Notes: generated by a model from the sequence alone, not told the origin. A stretch of 64,000 bases of DNA from Sulfitobacter sp. M39 (GCF_021735935.1 NZ_WMDZ01000001.1:806001-870000), one strand, 5' to 3'; positions 46,052 through 56,293 are shown, counted from the first letter of the stretch. Program-made: numbers and translations.

Positions 46052-47449
46052 ATGGTTGATGGGCGCGCCAAATTTTTGTCGGGCAATCTGTTCGGGCATG
46101 TCGCCAATATGTCTTTGCTGGCCTCTGTCGGGCTGGTGGCGGTATTTCTTGTCGATTTCGTCGACATGATTTTCATCTCTATGTTGGGCAAGGCAGAGCT
46201 GGCGGCGGCCATCGGCTATGCCGGTGCGATCTTGTTTTTCACCACCTCCTTCGGGATCGGGTTGGGCATCGCGGCGGGGGCCTTGGTCGCGCGGGCCTTG
46301 GGGCAGGATAACGCGCAGCTCGCACGAGAGAGGACGACCCATGCGCTGTGTTACGGCGCGGTCTTTGGCGTGATCTTTGCGCTTTGTGTGTTCCTGTCGC
46401 TGGATGTGCTGGTCGGCTGGGTTGGCGCAGGCGGTGAGACGGCGGCGCTGGCGGTGGATTTCCTGCAGATCGTCGTGCCCTCTGTGCCGTTTCTGATGGT
46501 CGGTATGATGGGCAGCGCGATCCTGCGGGCCCATGGGGATGCGCGGCGGGCAATGATGGCGACCATCGCGGGGGGCATCGTGAATGCCATCCTCGATCCG
46601 ATCCTGATCTTTACCTTTGATCTGGGGCTGACGGGTGCGGCTTGGGCGTCTTTTGTGGCGCGGGTGGTGATTGCCTATACCGCCCTGATGCCAATTGTGC
46701 GCCACTATGGCGGGATCGCGATGCCGCGCCCCGCGGGGCTGTGGCGCGATCTGATGCCCGTGTTGTCTATCGCGGTGCCCGCCATTCTGACGCAGGTCGC
46801 CACGCCGGTGGGGCAGGCCTACGTGACCCGTGCAATGGCGGCCTATGGAGAGGATGCTGTCGCAGGCATGGCGATTGTCAGCCGCATGATGCCCGTCGCC
46901 TTTGCCGTGATCTTTGCCCTGTCGGGGGCGGTGGGGCCGATCATCGGGCAAAACTTTGGCGCGGGCGATCTGGGGCGGGTCAAGCGGACCTATGCCGCGG
47001 GGGTCAGCTTTGCCGCTTTGGTGATCGTTGTCATCTCGGCCGCGCTGTTTGCGTTCCGCGCGCCGCTGGCTGCGATGTTTGATGCGCAGGGGATCACCTT
47101 GACGTTGATCTATCTGTTCTGCGGGCCGCTGTCCTTGGCGTTCTTTTTCAACGGTGTGTTGTTCGTGTCGAATGCGGCGTTCAACAATATGGGACACCCC
47201 TATTATTCGACCGTGACCAACTGGGGCCGCAACACGCTGGGGATGATCCCGCTGGTCTGGGTTGGCAGCCTGCTGTTCGGGGCCCCCGGTGTACTGATCG
47301 GGCAGGCGGCTGCGGGGGTGCTGTTCGGGGCGCTGGCCTGGGTGCTCGCGCGGCGGATGATCGCGCAAGGCGGGCAGCGCAAACGCGCCAAGCCCGAGGT
47401 TTTCGCCCGCGACGGGCGGTTGATGTCGCTACTGCACCTGCGCCGATAG
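46052..47449 (+). CDS. MATE family efflux transporter
   Basis: This 465-residue membrane protein has twelve hydrophobic segments in two similar halves (first near LLASVGLVAVFLVDFVDMIF; second near LMPVLSIAVPAILTQVATPV). MATE features include SVPFLMVGMMGSAILRAHGD and FALSGAVGPIIGQNFGAGDL. Members export cationic drugs or other small molecules with Na+ or H+ exchange; the substrate here is unknown. Its end overlaps the convergent next gene by 21 bases. Confidence 0.9.
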   Translation: MVDGRAKFLSGNLFGHVANMSLLASVGLVAVFLVDFVDMIFISMLGKAELAAAIGYAGAILFFTTSFGIGLGIAAGALVARALGQDNAQLARERTTHALCYGAVFGVIFALCVFLSLDVLVGWVGAGGETAALAVDFLQIVVPSVPFLMVGMMGSAILRAHGDARRAMMATIAGGIVNAILDPILIFTFDLGLTGAAWASFVARVVIAYTALMPIVRHYGGIAMPRPAGLWRDLMPVLSIAVPAILTQVATPVGQAYVTRAMAAYGEDAVAGMAIVSRMMPVAFAVIFALSGAVGPIIGQNFGAGDLGRVKRTYAAGVSFAALVIVVISAALFAFRAPLAAMFDAQGITLTLIYLFCGPLSLAFFFNGVLFVSNAAFNNMGHPYYSTVTNWGRNTLGMIPLVWVGSLLFGAPGVLIGQAAAGVLFGALAWVLARRMIAQGGQRKRAKPEVFARDGRLMSLLHLRR

Positions 47450-47983
47450 GCGGGTCAGATGCTGGTCGACCAGCGCGGTTTCCTGCGCGGTAAGCTCTTG
47501 CGCGCGCGGGTATTTCGGCGCGGCGCGGTCGTTCAGGATCGGCGTATCCCAGCCCCGCGTCGTGTCAAAGAAGCGCTGCACCCCGTCGATGCCATATTCG
47601 CGCAGGAACCCCTGCACCACCACATCAAGATAGCTGAGCAAGATGGTATGGTCGCCCGATGTCACATGGGTGTCTGTGGGCACGGAATAATGCGCCATAT
47701 CGGGGGCCGGGATGATGTCATGCACCACTGCCCCGTTCGACCCGATCCGATCATAGTTGGTTTCGCGCGTATCCAGCGCCACCCAATCGGCACCGGGGAC
47801 CGCCGCGATCAACCCGTCGATCACGGTGCCCTCTTCGGGCAGGACGCTCAGGAACACATGCGATGCCCCTTCAATACGCACCCAAAGCCGGTGCCAGCCG
47901 CGAAGCTGCGCCGGACGGGCGTCTGGATAGGCGTGGGTATTGCGGTTTACGAGGCTGCCGTAGCCGAAAAAATATGGTGTCAT
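47429..47983 (-). CDS. Gamma-glutamylcyclotransferase-like protein
   Basis: This 184-residue protein opens MTPYFFGYGSLVNRNTHAYP, the GYGSL substrate loop of the gamma-glutamylcyclotransferase fold. The acidic catalytic residue is probably in ALDTRETNYDRI. In-frame starts upstream to 48130 lie in the glycine riboswitch promoter region and were rejected. Its role could be glutathione-related breakdown, but many bacterial members are uncharacterised. Confidence 0.82.
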   Translation of the reverse strand: MTPYFFGYGSLVNRNTHAYPDARPAQLRGWHRLWVRIEGASHVFLSVLPEEGTVIDGLIAAVPGADWVALDTRETNYDRIGSNGAVVHDIIPAPDMAHYSVPTDTHVTSGDHTILLSYLDVVVQGFLREYGIDGVQRFFDTTRGWDTPILNDRAAPKYPRAQELTAQETALVDQHLTRLSAQVQ

Positions 47984-48100
47984 GCGGGTGTTTTGGCGCC
48001 GCTTCGCGATGATGTCCACATCTTGCACGCGCAGCACCCGAGGCACTGCCCAATATCGCGGCACCGGAGGAAAGTTTTCGCGCCGTCCTGTCAACTTGGC

Positions 48101-48129
48101 TTGACGCAGCGCCGCGTTCCGGCATAGCA
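48101..48129 (+). promoter_or_regulatory. Sigma-70 type promoter for gcvTHP
   Basis: TTGACG and ATAGCA are separated by 17 bases, and the riboswitch starts about 12 bases later, where a transcript start is expected. Confidence 0.65.
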
Positions 48130-48140
48130 CTTGCCCACAC

Positions 48141-48296
48141 CGTTACGGGAGAACCGGCGCAAGCCGGTGCCGAAGGAGCAACCGCCCCGGAAACTCTCAG
48201 GCCAAAGGACCGCAACGGGACCTAACAACTCTGGAGAGTGACGCGACAGCGTCCGCCGAAGGGATAACGATCTCAGGCGAAAGGACAGAGGGGGCA
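48141..48296 (+). ncRNA. Tandem glycine riboswitch upstream of gcvT
   Basis: Two aptamers in series. The first runs from CGTTACGGGAGA to GGACCGCAACGGGA (about 48141-48220), including GCCGAAGGAGCAACCGCC and CTCAGGCCAAAGGAC. The second has CTCTGGAGAGTGACGCG, GCCGAAGGGATAACG and CTCAGGCGAAAGGACAGAG (about 48227-48296). GCCGAAGGxGCAA, CUCAGGCxAAAGGACxG and GGAGAGxG are glycine riboswitch signatures. The control target is the gcv operon. A hairpin GGCCTT/AAGGCC at 48345-48367, which holds AGGG just before the gcvT ATG, is a candidate expression platform. The remainder of 47984-48375 holds only the promoter. Confidence 0.95.
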
Positions 48297-48375
48297 TTTG
48301 ACAGGCTGCATTCCTGCGGTCTGCTGGGTGCCAGTATGGTCGATGGCCTTCTGGATAGGGAAAGGCCGCGTGACC

Positions 48376-49500
48376 ATGAGCGATTTGCAACAGACACCGC
48401 TATACGATCTTCATCTGGAACTGGGTGGCAAGATGGTGCCCTTTGCGGGTTATTCCATGCCCGTGCAATATCCGATGGGCGTGATGAAAGAGCACCTGCA
48501 TACCCGCGCTGCAGCGGGCGTCTTTGACGTCAGCCACATGGGGCAGGTGATGGTGACCGGCCCGTCGTGGGACGCCGTGGCGCTGGCGTTCGAGACATTG
48601 GTGCCGATGAATGTGTTGGGGTTGGAAGACGGGCGTCAGCGCTATGGGTTTTTCACCAATGACGCCGGCGGGATCGAGGATGACCTGATGTTCGCGCGCC
48701 GTGGCGATGACCTTTTCGTCGTGGTCAATGCCGCCTGCAAGGATGCAGATATCGCACGCATGAAGGCGGCGTTGGAGCCCGAGATCACCGTGACCCCGAT
48801 CACCGACCGCGCGCTGGTCGCTGTGCAGGGCCCTGCGGCGGGGGCGGCTGTGGCGTCGCTTGATGCCGCTGCGGACGGAATGCGGTTCATGGATTTCGGC
48901 ACGTTGACGTTGGACGGGGTAGAGGTCTGGGCCTCGCGGTCTGGCTATACCGGCGAGGATGGCTTCGAGATTTCGGTGCCAGAGTCGCAGGCCGAAGCGC
49001 TGGTCCGCCGGTTGCTGGAGATCGAGGGTGTGGAGCCCATTGGTCTGGGCGCGCGGGATTCGCTGCGGCTTGAGGCGGGCTTGTGTCTTTATGGCAATGA
49101 CATCGACTCGGGCACCAATCCGGTAGAGGCCAGCCTGACCTGGGCGATCCAGAAAGCGCGCCGCGCCGGTGGTGAACGCGCGGGCGGCTACCCCGGAGCC
49201 GATGTCGTTCAGGCGGCGTTCGACGATGGTGTCGGCCGCAAGCGTGTCGGTCTGGCCCCCGAAGGCCGTGCGCCGATGCGCGACGGGACACCGCTGTTTG
49301 ACGCGGCGACAGGGGGCGCGCAGGTGGGCGAGGTCACCTCGGGCAGTTTCGGGCCGACGGTAGGCGGGCCTGTCGCAATGGGCTATGTCAGTGAGGCGCA
49401 GGCGGGTATTGATACGATGCTGTGGGGCGAAGTCCGTGGCAAGCGTCTGCCGGTGACCGTGGCCAAGCTGCCCTTTGTTGCGGCGAATTTTAAAAGATAA
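48376..49500 (+). CDS. gcvT: Glycine cleavage system aminomethyltransferase (T protein)
   Basis: GcvT releases ammonia from aminomethyl-lipoyl H protein and passes the carbon to tetrahydrofolate. It has 374 residues: TPLYDLHLELGGKMVPFAGY, GVFDVSHMGQVMVTG, ALVAVQGPAAG, SRSGYTGEDGFEISVP, LGARDSLRLEAGLCLYGNDI and a C-terminal barrel (KRVGLAPEGRAPMRDG). The ATG at 48376 is taken; GTG at 48370 is possible. It heads gcvT-gcvH-gcvP. Confidence 0.96.
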   Translation: MSDLQQTPLYDLHLELGGKMVPFAGYSMPVQYPMGVMKEHLHTRAAAGVFDVSHMGQVMVTGPSWDAVALAFETLVPMNVLGLEDGRQRYGFFTNDAGGIEDDLMFARRGDDLFVVVNAACKDADIARMKAALEPEITVTPITDRALVAVQGPAAGAAVASLDAAADGMRFMDFGTLTLDGVEVWASRSGYTGEDGFEISVPESQAEALVRRLLEIEGVEPIGLGARDSLRLEAGLCLYGNDIDSGTNPVEASLTWAIQKARRAGGERAGGYPGADVVQAAFDDGVGRKRVGLAPEGRAPMRDGTPLFDAATGGAQVGEVTSGSFGPTVGGPVAMGYVSEAQAGIDTMLWGEVRGKRLPVTVAKLPFVAANFKR

Positions 49501-49519
49501 TCTAGCGAAGGATGAAAGA

Positions 49520-49879
49520 ATGAAGTTTACCGAAGAGCACGAATGGCTGCGGGTTGAAGGCGACGAGATCGTCGTTGGCATCACCATTCACGCCGCCGAA
49601 CAACTGGGTGACGTGGTGTTTGTCGAGCTGCCCGACGAAGGCACGACCGTCAGCAAGGATGACGAGGTCGTCGTGATCGAATCCGTAAAGGCGGCGTCTG
49701 ATATTCTGGCACCGATCGATGGCGAGATCATCGAGGTCAACAGCACCCTGACCGACAACCCCGCGATGGTGAACGATGATCCGCAGGGCGATGCATGGTT
49801 CTTCAAGATGAAGGCGTCCGATCCAAGCCAGATGGACGAGTTCATGGATGAAGCCGCCTATCAGAAGTTCATCGGGTAA
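49520..49879 (+). CDS. gcvH: Glycine cleavage system H protein
   Basis: GcvH is the lipoylated shuttle of the glycine cleavage complex. It has 119 residues beginning [20 protein letters not shown], with the lipoylation Lys in [21 protein letters not shown] precedes the ATG by seven bases. A strong terminator-like stem-loop follows before gcvP. Confidence 0.97.
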   Translation: MKFTEEHEWLRVEGDEIVVGITIHAAEQLGDVVFVELPDEGTTVSKDDEVVVIESVKAASDILAPIDGEIIEVNSTLTDNPAMVNDDPQGDAWFFKMKASDPSQMDEFMDEAAYQKFIG

Positions 49880-49889
49880 ATCCCGCTGC

Positions 49890-49918
49890 CCCCGCCGGAG
49901 CCTCCGGCGGGGATTTTT
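49890..49918 (+). terminator. Stem-loop with T-run between gcvH and gcvP
   Basis: CCCCGCCGGAG and CTCCGGCGGGG form 11 matched pairs with almost no loop, followed by ATTTTTAT. Read-through must occur if gcvP shares the promoter; otherwise it attenuates gcvP relative to the H protein. Confidence 0.8.
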
Positions 49919-49932
49919 ATACCATTTGGAAG
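49900..49932 (+). repeat. Dispersed repeat element, copy F (CCATTTGGAAG type)
   Basis: GCCTCCGGCGGGGATTT, TTATA, CCATTTGGAAG. It resembles copy E in order and length, and its left part is the 3' arm of the gcvH-gcvP stem-loop. Its right end lies 15 bases before the gcvP ATG. Confidence 0.6.
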
Positions 49933-49946
49933 AGGGGCCCCGCGCC

Positions 49947-52790
49947 ATGGTTTTCAAACCGACCGAATATTTGCCGTATGATTTTGCCAACCGCAGACAT
50001 ATCGGGCCGTCCCCGGCAGAGATGTCGGACATGTTGAAAACCGTCGGCGCGCAGAGCCTTGGCGCGTTGATTGATGACACGATGCCCGCGCAGATCCGCC
50101 AGAAAGAGCCACTGGATTTCGGCAAGCCCATGTCAGAGCGCGAAGTGCTGGAATACATGCGCGTGGTGGCGGGCAAGAACAAGGTGCTCACCTCGTTGAT
50201 CGGGCAGGGCTATCACGGGACGGTGACGCCGCCTGCGATCCAGCGCAATATCTTTGAAAACCCCGCATGGTACACAGCCTACACCCCCTATCAGCCCGAG
50301 ATCAGCCAGGGGCGTCTTGAGGCGTTGTTGAACTTCCAGACGATGATCAGCGATCTGACCGGGCTTGAGGTCGCCAATGCGTCGTTGCTGGACGAGGCGA
50401 CCGCTTGTGCCGAGGCGATGACCATGGCGTTGCGTCTGTCGAAATCGAAGGCCAAGGCATTCTTTGTCGACCGCGATTGCCACCCCCAGAACATCGCCGT
50501 GATCCAGACCCGCGCAGCCCCGCTGGATATCGAGGTGATCATCGGCGACCCTGACAAGATGGACGCGAGCGCTGTCTTCGGGGCGCTGTTCCAGTACCCC
50601 GGCACCTACGGCCATGTGCGCGACTTTACCGACCATATGGCCGCGCTGCATGAGGCCGGTGCCTTGGGTGTTGTCTCGGCCGATCCTATGGCGCTGACGC
50701 TGTTGAAAGAGCCCGGTGCCATGGGGGCCGACATCGCTGTTGGCTCCACCCAGCGGTTTGGCGTGCCCGAGGGCTATGGCGGTCCGCATGCGGCCTATAT
50801 GGCATGCAAGGACGCTTATAAACGCGCGATGCCGGGGCGGATTGTGGGTGTGTCGATCGATGCGCACGGTAACCGCGCCTACCGTCTGTCCCTGCAGACC
50901 CGCGAGCAGCATATCCGCCGCGAAAAGGCGACCTCTAACGTTTGCACGGCGCAGGCTTTGCTGGCGGTGATGGCGTCGATGTATGCGGTGTTCCACGGGC
51001 CCGAGGGGCTGAAGGCCATCGCGCAGCGCATCCATCGCAAGGCGGTGCGTCTGGCGAACGGGCTGGAGGAGGCCGGCTTTAAGGTCGATCCCAAATCCTT
51101 CTTCGACACGGTGACGGTTGATGTCGGCCCCTTGCAGGCCGCGGTCATGAAATCCGCAGTGGATGAAGGCATCAACCTGCGCCGCGTCGGTGAAACACGT
51201 GTCGGTATCACGCTGGACGAACGTACAGTGCCCGAGACGATCGAAGCTGTCTGGCGCGCCTTCGGCATCCGCCGCAGCGACGAGAAATTCGAGGCGCAGT
51301 ATCGGTTCCCCGATGATATGCTACGTGAAAGCGCCTATCTCACTCATCCGATCTTCCACATGAACCGCGCCGAGACCGAGATGATGCGCTACATGCGCCG
51401 TCTGGCCGACCGTGATCTGGCGCTGGACCGCGCGATGATCCCGCTGGGGTCTTGCACGATGAAGCTGAACTCGGCTGCGGAGATGATGCCCGTTAGCTGG
51501 CGCGAGTTCTCGATGATCCACCCGTTTGTGCCGCAGGATCAGGCGCTTGGCTATAAGCATATGATCGACGACCTGTCGGCCAAGCTGTGTGATATCACCG
51601 GGTATGACGCGATTTCCATGCAGCCGAATTCCGGCGCGCAGGGGGAATATGCGGGTCTGCTGGCGATTGCGTCCTATCACCGTGCCAACGGCCAGGGGCA
51701 TCGCAACATCTGCCTGATCCCCATGTCGGCTCATGGCACCAACCCCGCCAGCGCCAATATGGTCGGCTGGAAGGTAGTCGTGATCAAGACGGCGGCCAAT
51801 GGTGACATCGATCTGGATGACTTCCGCGCCAAGGCGGAAAAGCACAGCGAGAACCTTGCCGGTTGCATGATCACCTATCCCTCGACTCACGGCGTGTTCG
51901 AGGAAACCGTGACCGAAGTGACCAAGATCACCCATGACCACGGCGGTCAGGTCTATATCGACGGGGCGAATATGAACGCGATGGTCGGTCTGGCGCGTCC
52001 GGGCGATGTGGGCGGTGATGTAAGCCACCTGAACCTGCACAAGACCTTCTGCATCCCGCATGGGGGCGGTGGCCCCGGCATGGGTCCGATTGGCGTGAAA
52101 TCACACCTCATCGCGCATGTGCCCGGCCATCCCAACGGCGGTGAAGGCGCTGTTTCGGCGGCACCCTACGGGTCGCCATCGTTGCTGCCGATCTCGTGGT
52201 CGTATTGCTTGATGATGGGCGGTGACGGGCTGACGCAGGCGACGCGGGTGGCGATCCTGAACGCCAACTACATTGCCAAGCGGCTCGAAGGGGCGTTCGA
52301 GGTTCTGTACAAGGGGCCGACGGGACGTGTCGCGCATGAATGTATCTTCGATGTGCGCCCGTTCGAGGACAGCGCAGGCGTCACTGTCGATGACATCGCC
52401 AAACGTCTGATCGATGCGGGCTTCCACGCGCCCACGATGAGCTTCCCTGTCGCGGGCACCTTGATGGTGGAACCGACCGAGTCGGAAACCAAGGCAGAGC
52501 TGGACCGTTTCTGCGACGCGATGCTGGCGATCCGTGACGAGATCCGCGCAATCGAGAACGGCGATATGCCGCGCGAGAACAACGCGCTGAAAAACGCGCC
52601 GCACACGGTCGAGGATCTGGTCGGTGACTGGGATCGTCCCTACACGCGCGAACAGGGCTGCTTCCCCCCCGGTGCGTTCCGCGTCGACAAATACTGGCCT
52701 CCGGTCAACCGTGTCGACAACGTGCATGGTGACCGTAACCTGATCTGCACCTGCCCCCCGATGGAGGAATACGCAGAGGCGGCTGAGTAA
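49947..52790 (+). CDS. gcvP: Glycine dehydrogenase (decarboxylating), P protein
   Basis: GcvP is the PLP enzyme that decarboxylates glycine and loads the aminomethyl group on the H protein. The single 947-residue chain has both halves; the C-terminal half carries the PLP-lysine motif [20 protein letters not shown], and the N-terminal half ends in [11 protein letters not shown]. The start at 49947 ([20 protein letters not shown]) matches the family; an upstream in-frame start at 49848 is inside gcvH. A terminator follows. Confidence 0.97.
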   Translation: MVFKPTEYLPYDFANRRHIGPSPAEMSDMLKTVGAQSLGALIDDTMPAQIRQKEPLDFGKPMSEREVLEYMRVVAGKNKVLTSLIGQGYHGTVTPPAIQRNIFENPAWYTAYTPYQPEISQGRLEALLNFQTMISDLTGLEVANASLLDEATACAEAMTMALRLSKSKAKAFFVDRDCHPQNIAVIQTRAAPLDIEVIIGDPDKMDASAVFGALFQYPGTYGHVRDFTDHMAALHEAGALGVVSADPMALTLLKEPGAMGADIAVGSTQRFGVPEGYGGPHAAYMACKDAYKRAMPGRIVGVSIDAHGNRAYRLSLQTREQHIRREKATSNVCTAQALLAVMASMYAVFHGPEGLKAIAQRIHRKAVRLANGLEEAGFKVDPKSFFDTVTVDVGPLQAAVMKSAVDEGINLRRVGETRVGITLDERTVPETIEAVWRAFGIRRSDEKFEAQYRFPDDMLRESAYLTHPIFHMNRAETEMMRYMRRLADRDLALDRAMIPLGSCTMKLNSAAEMMPVSWREFSMIHPFVPQDQALGYKHMIDDLSAKLCDITGYDAISMQPNSGAQGEYAGLLAIASYHRANGQGHRNICLIPMSAHGTNPASANMVGWKVVVIKTAANGDIDLDDFRAKAEKHSENLAGCMITYPSTHGVFEETVTEVTKITHDHGGQVYIDGANMNAMVGLARPGDVGGDVSHLNLHKTFCIPHGGGGPGMGPIGVKSHLIAHVPGHPNGGEGAVSAAPYGSPSLLPISWSYCLMMGGDGLTQATRVAILNANYIAKRLEGAFEVLYKGPTGRVAHECIFDVRPFEDSAGVTVDDIAKRLIDAGFHAPTMSFPVAGTLMVEPTESETKAELDRFCDAMLAIRDEIRAIENGDMPRENNALKNAPHTVEDLVGDWDRPYTREQGCFPPGAFRVDKYWPPVNRVDNVHGDRNLICTCPPMEEYAEAAE

Positions 52791-52813
52791 GCTGACCCTA
52801 TGTGAGTGATCGA

Positions 52814-52844
52814 ACGGGTGCGGGGGAAACCTCGCGCCCGTTTT
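52814..52844 (+). terminator. Rho-independent terminator after gcvP
   Basis: ACGGGTGCGGGG pairs with CCTCGCGCCCGT (two G-U pairs) around a GAAA tetraloop, followed by TTT. It terminates the gcv operon just before the convergent gene. Confidence 0.9.
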
Positions 52845-52855
52845 GCATTGGGGGC

Positions 52856-53731
52856 TCAATCGTCGGCGAGGAAGGCAAAGACCTTGCGCAGGCGGTTCCA
52901 TGTCGTTTTGTCCGGTGCCACCAGAATATGCCCTGTGCGCAGCGTCGCGTCATAGGGGCCGCCCGACAGCATCTCGACATGGGCACCGGCTTGGGCGCAG
53001 ATCAACGCGCCGGCTGCGTGGTCCCAAGGGTGCAGCGTCCCGCTGAGCACGAAATCGGCGTGCCCTTGGGCGACAGTACGGTATTCATGCGCCGAGCAAC
53101 GAAGCGAGTTCACCTTGGCAAAGCTGGGCAGGGTGGCCGCGACTTTGACCCGCAGCTCTTTGCTGAAGTTCCCCAGCGGGACGAAGCCGCTCAGATCCTC
53201 GATCTGTTTGCCCATGTTGACCCGCAGCGGGCGCGACTGCCCAAGGGCGCGTTCAAAGCGCGGGGTGCTGGTGTCGTCGCTGATCACCCAGTCGTCATTG
53301 ACCGGGTCATAGATGACGCCGAAGGCCGGTTTGCCAAAGCGCGTGACCGCCAGGATCATGCCGAAGGTGGACAGCCCGTGGGTGAAGTTCGACGTGCCGT
53401 CGATGGGATCAAGGATAAAGGCCAGCGGGGCTTCGGCGATCTTGTCGAGTAATCCGGGGTCTGCCGATACCGCCTCTTCGCCGATGATCAGCGCATCTGG
53501 ATATGCCGTGGCGAGGGCGCGGGTGATCATTGCTTCGGCCGCCAGATCGGCAGCGGTGACCAGATCATGGGGGCCGGATTTGGTGTCGATGTCAGCGGGG
53601 GCGAGGTTGCGGAAACGCGGCAGCACCTCGGCCCGTGCGGCACGGCGGAGGACATTCACCACATGCGTTTGCTGGGCTGCCGTCAGAACGGGTGGCAGGG
53701 GGGCGGGCAGTGTCTGGGTGGTCTGCGTCAT
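52856..53731 (-). CDS. Inositol monophosphatase family protein
   Basis: This 291-residue Li+-sensitive-type sugar phosphatase has the family motifs in order: IGEEAVSADPGLL (metal Glu), FILDPIDGTSNFTHGLSTFG (DPIDGT signature) and LHPWDHAAGALICAQAGA (WD metal site). It could be an inositol-1-phosphatase, histidinol-phosphatase (HisN) or 3'-phosphoadenosine phosphatase; the sequence does not decide. ATG 53729-53731 follows AGAGGGA; an ATG at 53764 is less likely. Thirty-three bases separate it from the ABC permease gene. Confidence 0.88.
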   Translation of the reverse strand: MTQTTQTLPAPLPPVLTAAQQTHVVNVLRRAARAEVLPRFRNLAPADIDTKSGPHDLVTAADLAAEAMITRALATAYPDALIIGEEAVSADPGLLDKIAEAPLAFILDPIDGTSNFTHGLSTFGMILAVTRFGKPAFGVIYDPVNDDWVISDDTSTPRFERALGQSRPLRVNMGKQIEDLSGFVPLGNFSKELRVKVAATLPSFAKVNSLRCSAHEYRTVAQGHADFVLSGTLHPWDHAAGALICAQAGAHVEMLSGGPYDATLRTGHILVAPDKTTWNRLRKVFAFLADD

Positions 53732-53764
53732 TGTTGTATCCCTCTTTCGGTCTATCGGTTCCAT

Positions 53765-56293
53765 CTATTCGCGGGCGCGCAGCACTTGTGCGGGTCTGGC
53801 GTTCAATGCTTTGATCGCAAAGCCAAGCGAGGCAAGGATCGACGCCAGCGCTCCGCCGGTGATGATCAACAGTGCCGAGGGCCAAACCACGGTAAAGTTG
53901 GTGTCCATCACAAAGCGGCTGACGGCCCATCCGCCCAAAATACCTGCCAGCAGCGCGACGGTCCCTGCGAACAGCCCCAACATGGCGGCGCGCATCAGAA
54001 AGCTGGTGGCGATGCTGCGGCGCGAGGCCCCCAGGGTTTTCAGCAAGGCGGCTTCATAGCGGCGGGCGTCCGCCCCTGCGGCGGCTGCCCCGATCAATAC
54101 CAGAAAGCCGGTCAGAAGAGTAGCCGCCGCGCCGTAGGATGTCGCCGCAGCCAACCCGCTAAGCACCGCCGCCACGCGGTCGATCGCATCGCGCACGCGG
54201 ATCGCGGTGATGTTGGGATAAGCGGTGGCCAGATCGCGCAGGATCGGTGCCTCGGCCTCTGCATCGGCGTAGACGGTCGAGATATAGGTGTGCGGCGCGC
54301 CGGTCAGGGCGGCGGGGTTCATGGTCAGGATAAACCCGATCCCCGCGGTCGAGAAGTCGACCTCTTGGAAGCTGGCAATGGTGCCGGTGATGTCGCGCCC
54401 CAGCACGTTGATGGTCAGCGTATCGCCAAGCTCTAACCCGATCTCCTCGGCCTCTTCGGCGGCAAAGCTAATGAGCGGCGGGCCGTCATAGTCAGGTGCC
54501 CACCATTCGCCCGCGGTGATCACCGTGTCGTCATCGGGGGCCTCGGCATAGGTTAGCCCGCGGTCGCCGCGCACCACCCAGTGATCGCCCGCGACCTCTT
54601 TGGCGGGCCTGCCGTTGATCTGGGTCACGACGCCGCGCAGCATCGGCGCGCTGTCGATGCGCCGCACAGCTGGGTCATCGGTTAGCCGTTTGGTATAGCC
54701 CTCGATCTGGTCTTTCTGGATGTCGACAAAGAAATACGATGGGGCCACATCGGGCAGGTTGCCCGAGATCGCCTGCCGCAGGTTGCCGTCGATCTGCCCC
54801 ACGGCGGCCAGCACCGACAGGCCGAGCCCCAGCGAGAGCACCACGGCCCCGGCACCTTCGCCACTGCCGCCAATCGCGGCGAGGGCCCAACGCAGCCGCG
54901 GTCGCCCGCGTGCCAGAACCGCAGCGCGCTGTGCGAGGAACCGCACCAGCAGCGCCGCCAGCGTGAGTATCCCGAGCGCGCCTGCGATGCCGCCCAATGT
55001 CCAGAGCGTCAGCCACCAGCTGCCGTTGAACCACCCCGCCAGCGCGACCAGCAGCGCCACGGTCATCACGATAATCGCCACATAGCGCGGTGCCGGAAAA
55101 CGCGCGGCCCCGTCCCATGCATCGCGAAACAGGGTCGCTGCGCGGATATTCTCGCTGCGGGCCAGCGGCCAGAGGGTGAAGGCAAAGGCAGTCAGCAGCC
55201 CGTAAATCGCCGCCTCGGCCAGTGGTGCGGGATAGATGGCAAAGGCCGCAGGGATCGGCAGTCGCGCGGAAATAAGCGGCGCGAAGACCAGCGGGGCCAC
55301 AGCCCCAAGCACCACGCCGATGGCGACGCCCAGAAGCGACAGGGCACCGATCTGCATGAAATATGTCTGGAAGATCGTCGCGCGGTCTGCCCCTAACGCG
55401 CGGAGCACGGCGATGACTTCGGTCTTGCCGGTGAGGTAAGATCGCACCGCAGCCGATACGCCCACACCGCCCACAGCCAGACCGGATAGGCCCACAAGGA
55501 TCAGAAACGCCGTCAACCGTTCGACAAAGCGCGACACCCCCGGTGCCCCGTTGCGCGCATCGGTCCAGCGCATCCCGCTGTTTTCAAACCGCGCACGGGC
55601 GGCAGAGCGCAGTTGATCAAGGTCGGTATCGGCAGGCAGCAGCATCCGGTATTTGGAGTTGAATAGCGTCCCTTCCGCCAGCAGGCCGGCACCCTCCAAC
55701 GCATCGGTTCGCAGCAGGGTACGGGGGCCAAGGGCAAAGCCGCTGGCGGCGCTGTCGGGTTCGCGGACGATCAGGGCGGAGAGGCGGAATTCCTTGACGC
55801 CAAGTTTGAAGGTATCGCCGGGGGATAGGCCCAGACGGTCGGACAAGGCGCGCTCCATCACGGCACCCGACAGGCCGTTTTCCAGCCCAAGCGCCTGTTC
55901 CAGCGGCATCGCCGGTTCCAGCAGCATCTCGCCCACCAGCGGATAAAGATCATCAACCGCCTTCACCTGCGTCAGCGCACGGTCAGCGGCGGCCCCGTCA
56001 CCAGCGACAGCCATGGACCGGAACTCGACAACCTCTGAGACGGCGCTGGCTTGGCTCTCGATCCAGTCGCGTTCGTCATTGGTGGCGAAACGATAGGTGA
56101 AATCAATCTCTGCCGCGCCACCAAGCAGGGCCGCACCTTCGCGCTGCAAACCGCCCTCGATCGCAGAGCGGACAGAGCCGACGGCAGCGATTGCCGCGAC
56201 GCCAAGGGCGAGGCAGGCCAGAAACAGACGGAAACCCCGAAGCCCCCCGCGCATCTCGCGGCGGGCAAAGCGGCCGGCCAGACGCAGGCTCAT
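53765..56293 (-). CDS. ABC transporter permease, FtsX/YbbP-like
   Basis: This 842-residue MacB/FtsX-type permease has about ten membrane segments in two halves, each with a large extracytoplasmic loop (first after LACLALGVAAIAAVGSV). FtsX-type signatures are LVGLSGLAVGGVGVSAAVRS and KTEVIAVLRALGADRATIFQ, with a repeat near the C-terminus (YEAALLKTLGASRRSIATSF). It overlaps the ATPase gene by four bases. A TesA-like esterase lies divergently upstream; tesA-ybbA-ybbP has the same layout in E. coli. The cargo is unknown. Confidence 0.9.
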   Translation of the reverse strand: MSLRLAGRFARREMRGGLRGFRLFLACLALGVAAIAAVGSVRSAIEGGLQREGAALLGGAAEIDFTYRFATNDERDWIESQASAVSEVVEFRSMAVAGDGAAADRALTQVKAVDDLYPLVGEMLLEPAMPLEQALGLENGLSGAVMERALSDRLGLSPGDTFKLGVKEFRLSALIVREPDSAASGFALGPRTLLRTDALEGAGLLAEGTLFNSKYRMLLPADTDLDQLRSAARARFENSGMRWTDARNGAPGVSRFVERLTAFLILVGLSGLAVGGVGVSAAVRSYLTGKTEVIAVLRALGADRATIFQTYFMQIGALSLLGVAIGVVLGAVAPLVFAPLISARLPIPAAFAIYPAPLAEAAIYGLLTAFAFTLWPLARSENIRAATLFRDAWDGAARFPAPRYVAIIVMTVALLVALAGWFNGSWWLTLWTLGGIAGALGILTLAALLVRFLAQRAAVLARGRPRLRWALAAIGGSGEGAGAVVLSLGLGLSVLAAVGQIDGNLRQAISGNLPDVAPSYFFVDIQKDQIEGYTKRLTDDPAVRRIDSAPMLRGVVTQINGRPAKEVAGDHWVVRGDRGLTYAEAPDDDTVITAGEWWAPDYDGPPLISFAAEEAEEIGLELGDTLTINVLGRDITGTIASFQEVDFSTAGIGFILTMNPAALTGAPHTYISTVYADAEAEAPILRDLATAYPNITAIRVRDAIDRVAAVLSGLAAATSYGAAATLLTGFLVLIGAAAAGADARRYEAALLKTLGASRRSIATSFLMRAAMLGLFAGTVALLAGILGGWAVSRFVMDTNFTVVWPSALLIITGGALASILASLGFAIKALNARPAQVLRARE

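Noticed and set aside
45968..47368. 466-codon minus-strand ORF opposite the MATE gene
   Set aside because: Arg/His/Pro/Gln-rich antisense artefact; the MATE protein has clear membrane segments in the other frame.
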